Origin: Arcicella sp034931005
GTDB lineage: Bacteria; Bacteroidota; Bacteroidia; Cytophagales; Spirosomataceae
Reading direction: 5' to 3'
Assembly: GCF_034931005.1 (NCBI RefSeq)
Contig: NZ_JAYGIN010000002.1
Span: 124,001-188,000, forward strand
Length of the DNA: 64,000 nt
The notes beneath the pieces are model-generated. The model made no database searches. It saw only the letters and a program-made list of their open reading frames with translations, and had not been told where the DNA came from. A program made the translations under genes and the position numbers. Each line of letters starts with the position of its first letter. Within the stretch, counting starts at the first letter, position 1. Positions 32,224 to 40,327 of this stretch are shown here, piece by piece.

Positions 32224-33501
32224 ATGAAAAATATCATTTTAATACTGTTTCTAATAATGACTTTATCTTCAAGGACTTATACCCAAAATATCGGACATAA
32301 ACTTCACGATGCTCATGCCAATTTTATAGAAAAAACGATTACGAAACGACGTTTTGGCTATAAAATTTTAGTAGATAAAATCGACTCATTGAAGCAAAAT
32401 AAGTTGTTTGATGTATCTGTTGCCACAAAATCTACCGAAGGACGTGATATTTATCTAATAAAATGCGGGACAGGGAAAACCAAAGTGCTTTTATGGTCGC
32501 AAATGCACGGAGACGAAGCAACGGCAACCATGGCAATGGTTGATATTTTTAATTTTTTGGAGAATAAAACCAATAATTCTAAGCAAAAAACGGATGATGA
32601 ATTAGAAAATCTCAGAACAGAATTGCTCCAAAAATGCACTTTTTATTTCGTTCCCATGTTAAATCCTGACGGGGCGGAGGCTTGGACACGTTACACGGCT
32701 TTAGGAATTGATATGAATCGTGATGCTTTGGCTCTTCAAACACCCGAAGGACGTTTATTGAAGCAATTAGTTTTCGACCTAAAACCAGATTTTGGCTTTA
32801 ATCTACACGATAAACACCGTAGATATTCGGTTGGGCAATCGGGAAATTTAGCAACTATGTCATTTTTAGCCACCGCTTACAATGAAGCTGAGGACATTAA
32901 CCCAACTCGTAAACGTGCCATTCAAGTAATTGTGGGCATGAATGAAGCCATACAGGAGTTTATTCCGAATTGCGTAGGACGTTGGAGTTCAGAATTTGAG
33001 CCTCGTGCTTTTGGCGATAATATCCAAAAATGGGGAACAACGTTAATTTTGATAGAATCGGGCGGTTATAAAAACGACCCCGAAAAACAATATATTCGTA
33101 AACTCAATTTTGTATCTATTTTAACGGGTTTGCATTTAATAGCGTCTGATAAATACAAAAAGCAAGACACCAAAGAATACGATAAGTTAGCGGTGAATAG
33201 CAAAGCCATTTTTGATTTAATTATCAGAAATGCGACGATTAAAAAAGGTGACACAATCTTTAAAGCTGACTTGGCAATTAACCGAATTGAACGTCCAGTA
33301 AAAGGAAAAGACTATTTCACGACGACTTCAGAAATTGAAGAAATTGGCGATATGTCGGTCTTTTTTGGAACTGACGAAATTAATGCCGAAGGTTTGGAAG
33401 TAGTTTCAGAAAAAGAAATTGGTTTAGGTTCAAAAGCCGATTTTCAATTAGTAAAAGAAGGTAAAATTTTATACGTGATTAAGAATGGCGTAATTCAGTA
33501 A
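32224..33501 (+). CDS. M14-family zinc carboxypeptidase, secreted
   Basis: A 425-residue exported peptidase starting at ATG 32224 with signal peptide MKNIILILFLIMTLSSRTYT; the longer frame back to 32056 would put 56 residues before the signal. The zinc site is WSQMHGDEATATMA (HxxE), with the third ligand in FNLHDKHR, the NPDGAEAWTR...DMNRD substrate region and the catalytic Glu in LILIESGGY. M14 enzymes remove C-terminal residues or act on peptidoglycan peptides. The C-terminal 120 residues form a separate domain that I do not recognise. Confidence 0.88.
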   Translation: MKNIILILFLIMTLSSRTYTQNIGHKLHDAHANFIEKTITKRRFGYKILVDKIDSLKQNKLFDVSVATKSTEGRDIYLIKCGTGKTKVLLWSQMHGDEATATMAMVDIFNFLENKTNNSKQKTDDELENLRTELLQKCTFYFVPMLNPDGAEAWTRYTALGIDMNRDALALQTPEGRLLKQLVFDLKPDFGFNLHDKHRRYSVGQSGNLATMSFLATAYNEAEDINPTRKRAIQVIVGMNEAIQEFIPNCVGRWSSEFEPRAFGDNIQKWGTTLILIESGGYKNDPEKQYIRKLNFVSILTGLHLIASDKYKKQDTKEYDKLAVNSKAIFDLIIRNATIKKGDTIFKADLAINRIERPVKGKDYFTTTSEIEEIGDMSVFFGTDEINAEGLEVVSEKEIGLGSKADFQLVKEGKILYVIKNGVIQ

Positions 33502-33547
33502 GTAATTCACTCATTTAAAATTCACTCAATCACTCATTAGTACATAA

Positions 33548-34180
33548 ATGGAAAATCCAGTAATTATTTTTGGAGCAAATGGTTTAGGAGCGGTTGCTCT
33601 TGATATTTTTAAAAGAAATAACGTAGTTGTTTACGCTTTTTTAGACGATAATAAAGAATTGCACAATACCGAAATCGACGATATTGCGATTTTGGGAAGC
33701 ACCGACGACGAAGGTTTTACCAAATTAATTGGTAAAAAATGCGACGCTTTTGTGGCAATTGACGAACAAAAAGTGCGTAAAAACATCGTTGAAATGGTTA
33801 ATGAAGTGCGTAAAGTACAAGTTATTAATGCCATTCACGACCAAGCGACTGTTGCATCGACCGCTGAAATAGGACACGGAAATTTAATAGCAGCAGGTGC
33901 AATTGTCAATGCCCGTGCAAAAGTAGGAAACCACAATATTCTTCATAGCAAAGTATTGGTAGATTACGATGCAGAAATTGGTGATTACGTACAAATTGGA
34001 GCAGGAAGCACCATTGGAGCAGGTGTTTCAATTGAAGATAATGTTTTTATCGGAACGGGCGTAACCATTGTAGGAGGAATAAAAATTGGTAAAGGAGCAA
34101 GAATTGGAGCAGGTTCAGTTGTTATTGAAGCCGTAAAAGCAAGAGAAACAGTGTTTGGAAATCCTGCTAAAAAGGTGTAA
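33548..34180 (+). CDS. NeuD/PglD-family sugar O-acyltransferase
   Basis: A 210-residue left-handed beta-helix acyltransferase. The N-terminal PglD domain binds the sugar nucleotide (VIIFGANGLGAVALDIF at 3-19). From about residue 95 the hexapeptide repeats run: STAEIGHGNLIAAGAIVNARAKVGNHN, then IGDYVQIGAGSTIGAGVSIEDNVFIGTG, ending in FGNPAKKV. The family acetylates sugar nucleotides for surface polysaccharides using acetyl-CoA. No glycan cluster surrounds it, so the sugar is unknown. Confidence 0.9.
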   Translation: MENPVIIFGANGLGAVALDIFKRNNVVVYAFLDDNKELHNTEIDDIAILGSTDDEGFTKLIGKKCDAFVAIDEQKVRKNIVEMVNEVRKVQVINAIHDQATVASTAEIGHGNLIAAGAIVNARAKVGNHNILHSKVLVDYDAEIGDYVQIGAGSTIGAGVSIEDNVFIGTGVTIVGGIKIGKGARIGAGSVVIEAVKARETVFGNPAKKV

Positions 34181-34182
34181 CG

Positions 34183-34208
34183 TAGCACAGGAATCCCTCC
34201 TGTGACAC
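34183..34208. repeat. GTAGCACAGGA hairpin
   Basis: CACAGGA (34186-34192) and TCCTGTG (34198-34204) form a short stem right after the NeuD-like stop. It is a compact member of the GTAGCAC hairpin type also seen at 9084 and 49702. Confidence 0.7.
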
Positions 34209-34235
34209 GATAAAGAGTTTGTTATAAGACGAATC

Positions 34236-34323
34236 GACCACAGATAGTACGGATTTAACGGATTAACATTGATAAAATCAAGAATAAACCGTGTAAATCA
34301 GTAGAATCTGTTAAATCTGTGGT
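34236..34323. repeat. Quasi-palindromic ACCACAGAT/ATCTGTGGT repeat
   Basis: ACCACAGATAGTACGGATTTAACGGATT and ...AATCTGTTAAATCTGTGGT are inverted arms with mismatches, from the same word family as 533-690 and 13151-13238. The right half of this palindrome is part of the duplicated segment described at 34263-34542. Confidence 0.8.
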
Positions 34324-34542
34324 CTTAAACTGGTTCAAGCGTCCTCGCTTGAACCTTTATTTTTAATCTCAAAAATATTCCACCAAACTGGTTCAAGCGT
34401 CTTCGCTTGAACCTTTATTTTTTAACATTGATAAAATCAAGAATAATCGGTGTAAATCAGTAGAATCTGTTAAATCTGTGGTCTTAAACTGGTTCAAGCG
34501 TCCTCGCTTGAACCTTTATTTTTTAATCTCAAAATATTCCAC
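34263..34542. repeat. Direct duplication of about 120 bases that includes the recF 3' end
   Basis: The segment at 34263-34383 (TTAACATTGATAAAATCAAG ... GGTTCAAGCG hairpin ... AATCTC, A-run, TATTCCACC) recurs at 34422-34542, where its end is the last coding bases of recF (stop at 34516-34518). Between them is one extra hairpin. In total GGTTCAAGCG-N4-CGCTTGAACC appears three times (34332, 34390 and 34491). The copy has one extra A in the A-run. The 335-base gap between the NeuD-like gene and recF holds nothing else. Confidence 0.85.
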
Positions 34543-35631
34543 CTCAACGCCAAGATTATCAAGCAATTGGCGTGTCCGTTCGGGTCGGGCATCCGTAATA
34601 AAAACCTGTGAAAATGTTCCATCGACCATCATTCTAATGAGTTGTTGAATACGGCGGTCGTCTAATTTATCAAAAATATCATCCAATAAAAGAATAGGAG
34701 GGAAGCCTTTTTGCTGAGAAAGCATTTCAAATTGAGCCAATTTCAAAGCAATCACAAATGATTTTTGCTGACCTTGAGAGCCAAATTTACGGAGTGTAAA
34801 ACCATTAATCTCAAACGCAAAATCATCTTTATGTACACCCATTGTGGTACGTTGAGCCGCCAAATCTCTTTGTCGATTTCTTCTAAAAATTTGCGTAAAA
34901 TTCTCCGCTCCAACTTCCGACTCATAAATCATCTCGACTTCTTCACGTGCATCCGAAAGCATAGCATAATGTTTTTTGAAAAGAGGCAAAAACTCCGTCA
35001 CAAACTGTTCACGAGCTTGATGTAATTTTATGGCAACTTCTACCAAAGGGTCGGAGTAAATATCAAGCAGAAGGTCATCAACATAATTTCTTTCTGAAAA
35101 CTGCTTCAAAAGCGAATTTCGTTGTAGTAAAAGTCGGTTGTATTGAAGGAGGTTTTCTAAATATTCAGAATTCAATTGAGCCATTACACCATCAAAAAAC
35201 TTACGTCTTTCCTCGCTTCCATCTCGAATTACATCCGTATCATTCGGCGATAACATCACAACGGGAAATTTGCCAATATGCTCAGAAATACGTTCATAAG
35301 CCTTTTTATCACGTAAAACGGCCTTCTTTTGTCCACGTTGTAGAGAAATAGTTATGATTTCGGATTTTTGATTTCGGATTTCAGATTGTGTTGTCTCTAA
35401 ATCCGAATTAAATTCTCCTTCAATCATCATGTATTCCGCTTCGTGGTTAATCGCTAAAGCATCTTGATTGGATATTGAACTTTTCGTTAATGCCAAGAAA
35501 TAAATAGCGTCTAATAAGTTCGTTTTACCACTTCCATTTTCGCCCACGACGCAATTCACCCGCTCCGAAAATTTAAAAGATTCGTAATCATAACTTTTAA
35601 AATTCGCTAAACTTATTTTTTGTAAATACAT
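34516..35631 (-). CDS. recF: DNA replication and repair protein RecF
   Basis: A 371-residue RecF. The N-terminus MYLQKISLANFKSYDYESF leads to Walker A GENGSGKT (30-37), and the late part has the signature KFGSQGQQKSF and Walker B ILLLDDIFDKLDD. RecF binds gapped DNA with RecO/RecR and loads RecA. The gene is alone here, not in the dnaA-dnaN-recF order known from other bacteria. Its last bases are copied in the adjacent intergenic duplication. Confidence 0.96.
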   Translation of the reverse strand: MYLQKISLANFKSYDYESFKFSERVNCVVGENGSGKTNLLDAIYFLALTKSSISNQDALAINHEAEYMMIEGEFNSDLETTQSEIRNQKSEIITISLQRGQKKAVLRDKKAYERISEHIGKFPVVMLSPNDTDVIRDGSEERRKFFDGVMAQLNSEYLENLLQYNRLLLQRNSLLKQFSERNYVDDLLLDIYSDPLVEVAIKLHQAREQFVTEFLPLFKKHYAMLSDAREEVEMIYESEVGAENFTQIFRRNRQRDLAAQRTTMGVHKDDFAFEINGFTLRKFGSQGQQKSFVIALKLAQFEMLSQQKGFPPILLLDDIFDKLDDRRIQQLIRMMVDGTFSQVFITDARPERTRQLLDNLGVEVEYFEIKK

Positions 35632-35823
35632 TAACTCAGATTTAATGGGTTGACTCTTTGAACAAATACAAAGTTCTCATTTCTTTAAGGTTCAAGCACA
35701 TTTTGAGATGAAAAATTACATATTATTTTACGGATACGCATATATTTTTTAATGAAGCAGTCATATTACGCTTTATTGTTTGTAAACAAATGATAATTAC
35801 TCCATAAAAAATTATATGGTTTA

Positions 35824-35853
35824 TTGGAAAAAAAATATGAATCAATACATTTG
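35824..35853 (+). promoter_or_regulatory. Predicted promoter of the GlsB-like gene
   Basis: TTG (35824-35826), 19 bases, then TACATTTG (35846-35853), ending 30 bases before the start codon: a full Bacteroidota consensus. Confidence 0.7.
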
Positions 35854-35883
35854 TTTATTCTTTAACCCCAAATTTATTGTATT

Positions 35884-36117
35884 ATGATAATGAGCTTAAT
35901 TATTGGAGGCATCGCTGGCTGGTTAGCGGGCTTAATTATGAAAGGTGATGGTTATGGAATCATCATTGATATTGTTTTAGGTATTGTTGGTGGTTGGTTA
36001 GGTGGCTGGCTTTTTGGTATCTTAAACCTACATTTTGGAGGTACATTTGGGGCTTTATTTACGTCGGTAGTGGGTGCAATAATTTTGATAGCCATTACGA
36101 GAGCCATTAAGAAGTAA
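35884..36117 (+). CDS. GlsB/YeaQ/YmgE-family stress membrane protein
   Basis: A 77-residue very hydrophobic protein with three membrane helices and many glycines: IIGGIAGWLAGLIMKGDGYG, IVLGIVGGWLGGWLFGIL, and a last helix followed by RAIKK. This matches the transglycosylase-associated (GlsB/YeaQ/YmgE) family, induced by stress in several bacteria; the molecular function is not established. It has its own promoter and terminator. Confidence 0.9.
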   Translation: MIMSLIIGGIAGWLAGLIMKGDGYGIIIDIVLGIVGGWLGGWLFGILNLHFGGTFGALFTSVVGAIILIAITRAIKK

Positions 36118-36133
36118 TTTTGATTTTTGTTTT

Positions 36134-36178
36134 AATTGGGCTAAAATGGGTTTTCAATAAACCTTTTTTAGCCCAATT
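36134..36178 (+). terminator. Terminator of the GlsB-like gene
   Basis: AATTGGGCTAAAA and TTTTTTAGCCCAATT form a long stem with an inner GGGTTT/AAACC pairing. Confidence 0.8.
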
Positions 36179-36284
36179 ATATTTTAAAATGAGGAGAAAT
36201 ACCAATCAAGGCTTCTTTTATGACTAAAGTGTCTGATAATTATCAGGAAGAACATTCAGTATTTTACTTAATCGCTCAAAACGT

Positions 36285-36315
36285 TTTGTCCATTATTGGT
36301 TTTGTCGTAATTTCG
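36285..36315 (+). promoter_or_regulatory. Predicted pdhA promoter
   Basis: TTTG (36285-36288), 19 bases, then TAATTTCG (36308-36315), one mismatch from TAnnTTTG. The leader to pdhA is about 120 bases. Confidence 0.5.
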
Positions 36316-36441
36316 TACTGCAAATTAATGGTAGATTCATTAGAATTTAAAAACGTAGTTTGTATTCAGTAGATAAGTAAGAATGATGAGTTCTCATAGT
36401 ATTCACTCATTCACTCATTCACTCACTCACAACTGTAAAAA

Positions 36442-37449
36442 ATGGCAAAGAAAGCTGAAAACAAAGTAAAATACTCGAAAGAAACCTATATGTACTGGTA
36501 CGAGTCAATGGCTCTTCAACGTAAGTTTGAAGAACGTGCTGGTCAATTGTACGGACAACAAAAGATTAAAGGCTTTTGCCACTTGTATATCGGGCAGGAA
36601 GCTTGTTCGTCAGGAGCAAAATCGGCTTTAAAAGACGGAGATAAGTATATTACCGCTTACCGTGACCACGGTATTCCATTAGCTTTAGGTTCAGACCCTA
36701 ACGCAATTATGGCCGAATTGTACGGAAAAGCAACTGGTATCTCAAAAGGAAAAGGCGGTTCAATGCACATTTTTGATAAATCAGTTGGGTTTGTCGGTGG
36801 ACATGGAATCGTTGGTGCTCAAATTCCTTTAGGTGCAGGTTTAGCGTTTGCTGAAAAATATAACAAAACTGGAAATTTAGCTATTTGTTATTTCGGTGAC
36901 GGTGCTGTTCGTCAAGGTGCTTTACACGAAGCCTTTAACATGGCAATGACTTGGAAATTACCTGCAATTTTCGTAGTTGAGAACAACGGTTACGCAATGG
37001 GTACATCAGTAGCTCGTACTTCAAACGTAACAGATTTATATACTATCGGAGAGGCTTATGATATGCCATCAGAATCAGTTGATGCTATGTCAGTTGAAGC
37101 TGTTCACGAAGCAGTTTCTCGTGCGGCTGACCGTGCAAGAGCAGGAGAAGGACCAACTTTCTTAGAATTCAAAACGTATCGTTATAGAGGTCACTCAATG
37201 TCTGACCCTCAAAAATACCGTACTAAAGAAGAAGTTGAAGCGTACAAAATGCGTGACCCAATCGAACAAGTTAAGAAAGCTATTTTGGATAACGGTATCG
37301 CAACCGAAGAAGATTTAGCGGCAATTGATGCACAAATTAAAGTAACAGTTGAAGCATCAGTTAAATTTGCGGAAGAATCTCCTTGGCCAGACCCGAAAGA
37401 AATCTATACAGATGTTTATGTAGATGATTATACATTCCCTGTGGAATAA
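36442..37449 (+). CDS. pdhA: Pyruvate dehydrogenase E1 component, alpha subunit
   Basis: A 335-residue thiamine-diphosphate enzyme subunit. The TPP motif is GDGAVRQGALHEAFNMAMTW ending in VVENNGYAMGTS, and the phosphorylation-loop-like YRYRGHSMSDPQKYRT region is present. The sequence GHGIVGAQIPLGAGLAFA is typical of E1 alpha. It decarboxylates pyruvate and transfers the acetyl group to lipoyl-E2, together with a beta subunit that is not next to it. E3 (lpdA) and LipB are elsewhere in the window. A strong terminator follows. Confidence 0.94.
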   Translation: MAKKAENKVKYSKETYMYWYESMALQRKFEERAGQLYGQQKIKGFCHLYIGQEACSSGAKSALKDGDKYITAYRDHGIPLALGSDPNAIMAELYGKATGISKGKGGSMHIFDKSVGFVGGHGIVGAQIPLGAGLAFAEKYNKTGNLAICYFGDGAVRQGALHEAFNMAMTWKLPAIFVVENNGYAMGTSVARTSNVTDLYTIGEAYDMPSESVDAMSVEAVHEAVSRAADRARAGEGPTFLEFKTYRYRGHSMSDPQKYRTKEEVEAYKMRDPIEQVKKAILDNGIATEEDLAAIDAQIKVTVEASVKFAEESPWPDPKEIYTDVYVDDYTFPVE

Positions 37450-37468
37450 TTGGTTTATAAAAAGAATG

Positions 37469-37505
37469 AAAAAGCCTTCTTAAATTCGTTTAAGAAGGCT
37501 TTTTT
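37469..37505 (+). terminator. pdhA terminator
   Basis: AAAAAGCCTTCTTA and TAAGAAGGCTTTTTT form a strong stem with T tract. Confidence 0.92.
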
Positions 37506-37545
37506 GTGATTGAAGCAAAGTAAATTTGGAAATCATCACCAAAAC

Positions 37546-37580
37546 AAAAAGAGCCACAACTTACGTCGTGGCTCTTTTTT
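37546..37580 (-). terminator. rplL terminator
   Basis: AAAAAGAGCCAC (37546-37557) and GTGGCTCTTTTTT (37568-37580) form the stem; on the minus strand T residues follow. It ends the rplK-A-J-L operon instead of leading on to rpoB. Confidence 0.92.
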
Positions 37581-37598
37581 ATGAAGAGAATTCGTTAA

Positions 37599-37985
37599 TT
37601 ACTTAACTTCAACTACTGCACCAGCTTCTTCTAAAGATTTTTTCAAACCTTCAGCTTCGTCTTTAGATACACCTTCTTTAACAGCTTTAGGAGCTCCGTC
37701 AACTAAATCTTTAGCTTCTTTCAAGCCAAGACCAGTTAAGTCTTTCACTAATTTAACTACTGCTAATTTAGAAGCACCAGCTTCTTTCAAGATTACGTCG
37801 AATGAAGTTTGTTCTGCAGGAGCTTCAGCAGCATCACCAGCACCAGCACCACCACCAGCTACCATTACAGCAGCAGCAGCAGCAGGTTCGATACCATACT
37901 CATCTTTCAAAATTGCTGCTAATTCATTTACTTCTTTAACTGTTAAATTTACTAATTGTTCAGCGAATGCTTTTAAATCTGCCAT
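37599..37985 (-). CDS. rplL: 50S ribosomal protein L7/L12
   Basis: A 128-residue L7/L12. The N-terminal dimerisation domain (AEQLVNLTVKEVNELAAILKD) is followed by the Ala/Gly-rich hinge (about 35-58) and the C-terminal domain with FDVILKEAGASKLAVVKLVK and GLGLKEAKDLVDGAPKAVKE, which recruits translation GTPases. It is last in the rplK-A-J-L operon and is followed by a terminator; rpoB does not follow. Confidence 0.98.
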   Translation of the reverse strand: MADLKAFAEQLVNLTVKEVNELAAILKDEYGIEPAAAAAVMVAGGGAGAGDAAEAPAEQTSFDVILKEAGASKLAVVKLVKDLTGLGLKEAKDLVDGAPKAVKEGVSKDEAEGLKKSLEEAGAVVEVK

Positions 37986-38093
37986 TGTATTAAGATTTTA
38001 TTGTTTTACGATTTTGATTAATTGATTTTAATTTTAAACAATTTAAAGTAAACGATTAAATTATTAATTGTTCACTATCAATTGTTAATTGTA

Positions 38094-38627
38094 TTATCCT
38101 TCTCTCTCTGAAAGAGTTTTCAAGATACCTGACAATTTCTGTCCACTGCTTTGAAGAGCAGAAACAACGTTTTTCGCAGGTGATTGTAACAATCCAATGA
38201 TTTCTCCAATCATCTCTTGTTTCGACTTAACGTTTTCAAGAGCTGCTAATTGGTCTTCGCCGATGAATAAACCTCCTTCGATAGAAGCACCTTTGAAAGT
38301 AATTTTAGTTTTTCCAGCTTCTTTCTTGAAATCTTTGATAAGTTTCGCTGGAGTTTTAGGGTTTTCTGGTGAGAAAATAATCCCTGACAATCCTTTGAAT
38401 ACTGTATCGTTGAAAGAAGAGTAATCAACTCCTGTAGTTTCCAAAGCTTTTGCAATAAGCGTGTTTTTAACAACACGGTATTCAAAACCTCTTTGGAAGC
38501 ACATTCTTCTGAATGCGTTAACTTCTGCAACTGTTAATCCTCCTGTATCAGTGATGTAGAAGTATGGAGTAGCAGCGAACTTTTCGCTCAACTCTTGGAT
38601 GATAGCACCTTTTTCTTCTCTTGTCAT
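38094..38627 (-). CDS. rplJ: 50S ribosomal protein L10
   Basis: A 177-residue L10, the stalk base that carries L7/L12 dimers. Typical parts are MTREEKGAIIQELSEKFAATP, FRRMCFQRGFEYRVVKNTLIAKAL and the C-terminal helix LLQSPAKNVVSALQSSGQKLSG that binds L7/L12. It starts two bases after the L1 stop and is 108 bases ahead of rplL. That gap contains the repeated word TTAATTGTTCA. Confidence 0.97.
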   Translation of the reverse strand: MTREEKGAIIQELSEKFAATPYFYITDTGGLTVAEVNAFRRMCFQRGFEYRVVKNTLIAKALETTGVDYSSFNDTVFKGLSGIIFSPENPKTPAKLIKDFKKEAGKTKITFKGASIEGGLFIGEDQLAALENVKSKQEMIGEIIGLLQSPAKNVVSALQSSGQKLSGILKTLSEREG

Positions 38628-38629
38628 GA

Positions 38630-39328
38630 TTACAATCCTTTAACTGTTGCTTGGTCAATTTTAACACCTGGAGACATTGTAGAAGACAAGTTTACTGACT
38701 TTACATAAGTTCCTTTGGCTGATGATGGCTTCAATTTCAACAATGTGTTGATTAATTCCTGTGCATTTTCAGCGATTTTCTCAGGAGTAAATGAAACCTT
38801 ACCGATTGAAGTGTGGATAATACCAGTTTTATCAACTTTAAAGTCGATTTTACCAGCTTTCACTTCAGTAACAGCTTGTCCTACGTTCAATGTTACCGTT
38901 CCCGATTTAGGGTTTGGCATCAATCCACGTGGTCCTAAAACACGACCTAAACGGCCAAGTTTCGCCATTACAGTTGGCATTGTGATAATTACGTCAATAT
39001 CCGTCCAACCTTTTTCGATTTGTTGGATATAGTCGTCCAAACCAACGTGGTCTGCACCTGCCGCTTTTGCTTCCTCAACTTTATCAGGAGTACAAAGTAC
39101 GAGAACTCGTACATCTTTTCCTGTTCCATGAGGCAAAGCAACTACGCCACGAACCATTTGGTCGGCTTTACGAGGGTCAACCCCCAAACGAACGTCGATA
39201 TCTACTGAAGAATCGAATTTCGTATATGAAATCTCTTTCAAAATTTCAGCAGCTTGCGTAAGTGAATACGCTTGCGTAGCATCATATTTTGATTGAGCTT
39301 CTTTTTGCTTTTTTGTTAACTTAGCCAT
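38630..39328 (-). CDS. rplA: 50S ribosomal protein L1
   Basis: A 232-residue L1 of the E-site stalk. Visible landmarks are FDSSVDIDVRLGVDPRKADQMVRG, VVALPHGTGKDVRVLVLC and the signature IITMPTVMAKLGRLGRVLGPRGLMPNPKSGTV. L1 commonly represses its own operon by binding the leader; here the rplK leader (39852-40030) is the place to look. The 85-base gap to rplK is filled with TGGTTATTGG and CTCATAA word repeats. Confidence 0.98.
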   Translation of the reverse strand: MAKLTKKQKEAQSKYDATQAYSLTQAAEILKEISYTKFDSSVDIDVRLGVDPRKADQMVRGVVALPHGTGKDVRVLVLCTPDKVEEAKAAGADHVGLDDYIQQIEKGWTDIDVIITMPTVMAKLGRLGRVLGPRGLMPNPKSGTVTLNVGQAVTEVKAGKIDFKVDKTGIIHTSIGKVSFTPEKIAENAQELINTLLKLKPSSAKGTYVKSVNLSSTMSPGVKIDQATVKGL

Positions 39329-39344
39329 TTTTGTAAATTAGTTA

Positions 39345-39417
39345 ATGGTTACTGGTTATTGGTTATTAGTTAATTGTGTAAACACTCATAACTCATAGCT
39401 CATAACTCATAACTCAA
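39345..39417. repeat. TGGTTATTGG and CTCATAA tandem words between rplK and rplA
   Basis: The gap holds TTAATGGTTACTGGTTATTGGTTATTAG and then four copies of CTCATAA/CTCATAG-type words. It shows that the repeat words occur even inside a ribosomal protein operon. Confidence 0.75.
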
Positions 39418-39851
39418 AATGGTTTTTCTCCTGTTACGTTCAAGCCCATTGAGCGAGCTGTTCCTGCTACCATGCTCATTGCTGATTCGATAGTAAAGCA
39501 GTTTAAATCAGGCATTTTAGTTTCTGCAATTGTACGAACTTGTTCCCAAGTTACAGAACCAACTTTTTTCAAGTTTGGTTGAGCAGAACCTAATTTAACT
39601 TTCGCTGCTTCCAATAACAAGATTGGTGCAGGAGGAGTTTTTACTACGAAATCAAAAGATTTGTCTTTGTAGTAAGTAATCAAAACTGGGAGGATAACAC
39701 CAGGTTTATCTTGAGTTCTTGCATTGAATTGCTTACAGAACTCCATGATATTCAAACCTTTCGAACCTAACGCCGGACCAATTGGAGGCGAAGGGTTTGC
39801 GGCACCACCTTTGCATTGCAACTTAACGTAGCCTGCTATTTCTTTTGCCAT
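39414..39851 (-). CDS. rplK: 50S ribosomal protein L11
   Basis: A 145-residue L11. The N-terminal GYVKLQCKGGAANPSPPIGPALG (proline-rich loop) and the C-terminal rRNA-binding domain with GSVTWEQVRTIAETKMPDLN and AMSMVAGTARSMGL are typical. It binds the GTPase-associated centre with L10. First gene of the operon, with a consensus promoter at 40035-40065 and a structured leader. Confidence 0.98.
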   Translation of the reverse strand: MAKEIAGYVKLQCKGGAANPSPPIGPALGSKGLNIMEFCKQFNARTQDKPGVILPVLITYYKDKSFDFVVKTPPAPILLLEAAKVKLGSAQPNLKKVGSVTWEQVRTIAETKMPDLNCFTIESAMSMVAGTARSMGLNVTGEKPF

Positions 39852-40327
39852 TACGGTAAATGTTTAAAATCTTAGAATTGTTTGAAATTTCTCTGCCAAT
39901 AAGGGTGGAAGCTTCCTTACCTGAGATTTTTCGGTAGTTGCATGGGGAGATTGTTCTGTAACGAAACAATCTGATTCACAGGCTTTTGATAGTTTTAACA
40001 CTTATTTCAAGAACCTGCTCCACGAAACGGACTGCAAAATTACGGCTTTGTTCTTAATTTACAAAGAGTTACATGAGTTTTTTTAGAAAAAGAGAAAATA
40101 TAATTCATTTAATCTCTATGTATTTCTTCCAAAATCTCATATATCAATATTTATCTCACCTTAATTGCTCTTGCTAAAAAATATATAATATTGATAAGTG
40201 TACTGTAAAACGGAGTACAAGGCGAAATATCCATTTAAGCCAAACTAAAACCATTCTTCACATTTTGGAATAAGTTCATCCAAAACACTCAATATTTGAC
40301 GCATTAATCAACCAAAACAATAAAAAA
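39852..40327. other. 476-base divergent region: rplK leader and flotillin upstream region
   Basis: On the minus strand the rplK promoter (40035-40065) is followed by a leader of about 175 bases that contains the hairpin AGATTGTTTCGTTACAGAACAATCT (39948-39972) and the perfect palindrome GGAAGCTTCC (39907-39916); these may serve ribosomal protein autoregulation. The 40080-40327 half, facing the flotillin-like gene, is AT-rich and shows no clear element. Confidence 0.5.
40035..40065 (-). promoter_or_regulatory. Predicted rplK operon promoter
   Basis: Minus strand TTTG (40062-40065), 19 bases, TAATTTTG (40035-40042): a full Bacteroidota consensus for a strongly expressed operon. Confidence 0.8.

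Larger units (their letters stand above)
36118..36441. other. 324-base intergenic region with terminator and pdhA promoter
   Basis: The gap holds the terminator of the GlsB-like gene (36134-36178), a pdhA promoter (36285-36315), and just before the pdhA ATG a tandem CACTCATT word repeat (about 36400-36430). No gene is seen. Confidence 0.55.

Noticed and set aside
37599..39851. Defective ribosomal operon because rpoB is missing
   Set aside because: All four ribosomal protein genes are full length with intact motifs, and a proper terminator closes the operon; the absence of rpoB here is a rearrangement, not damage.
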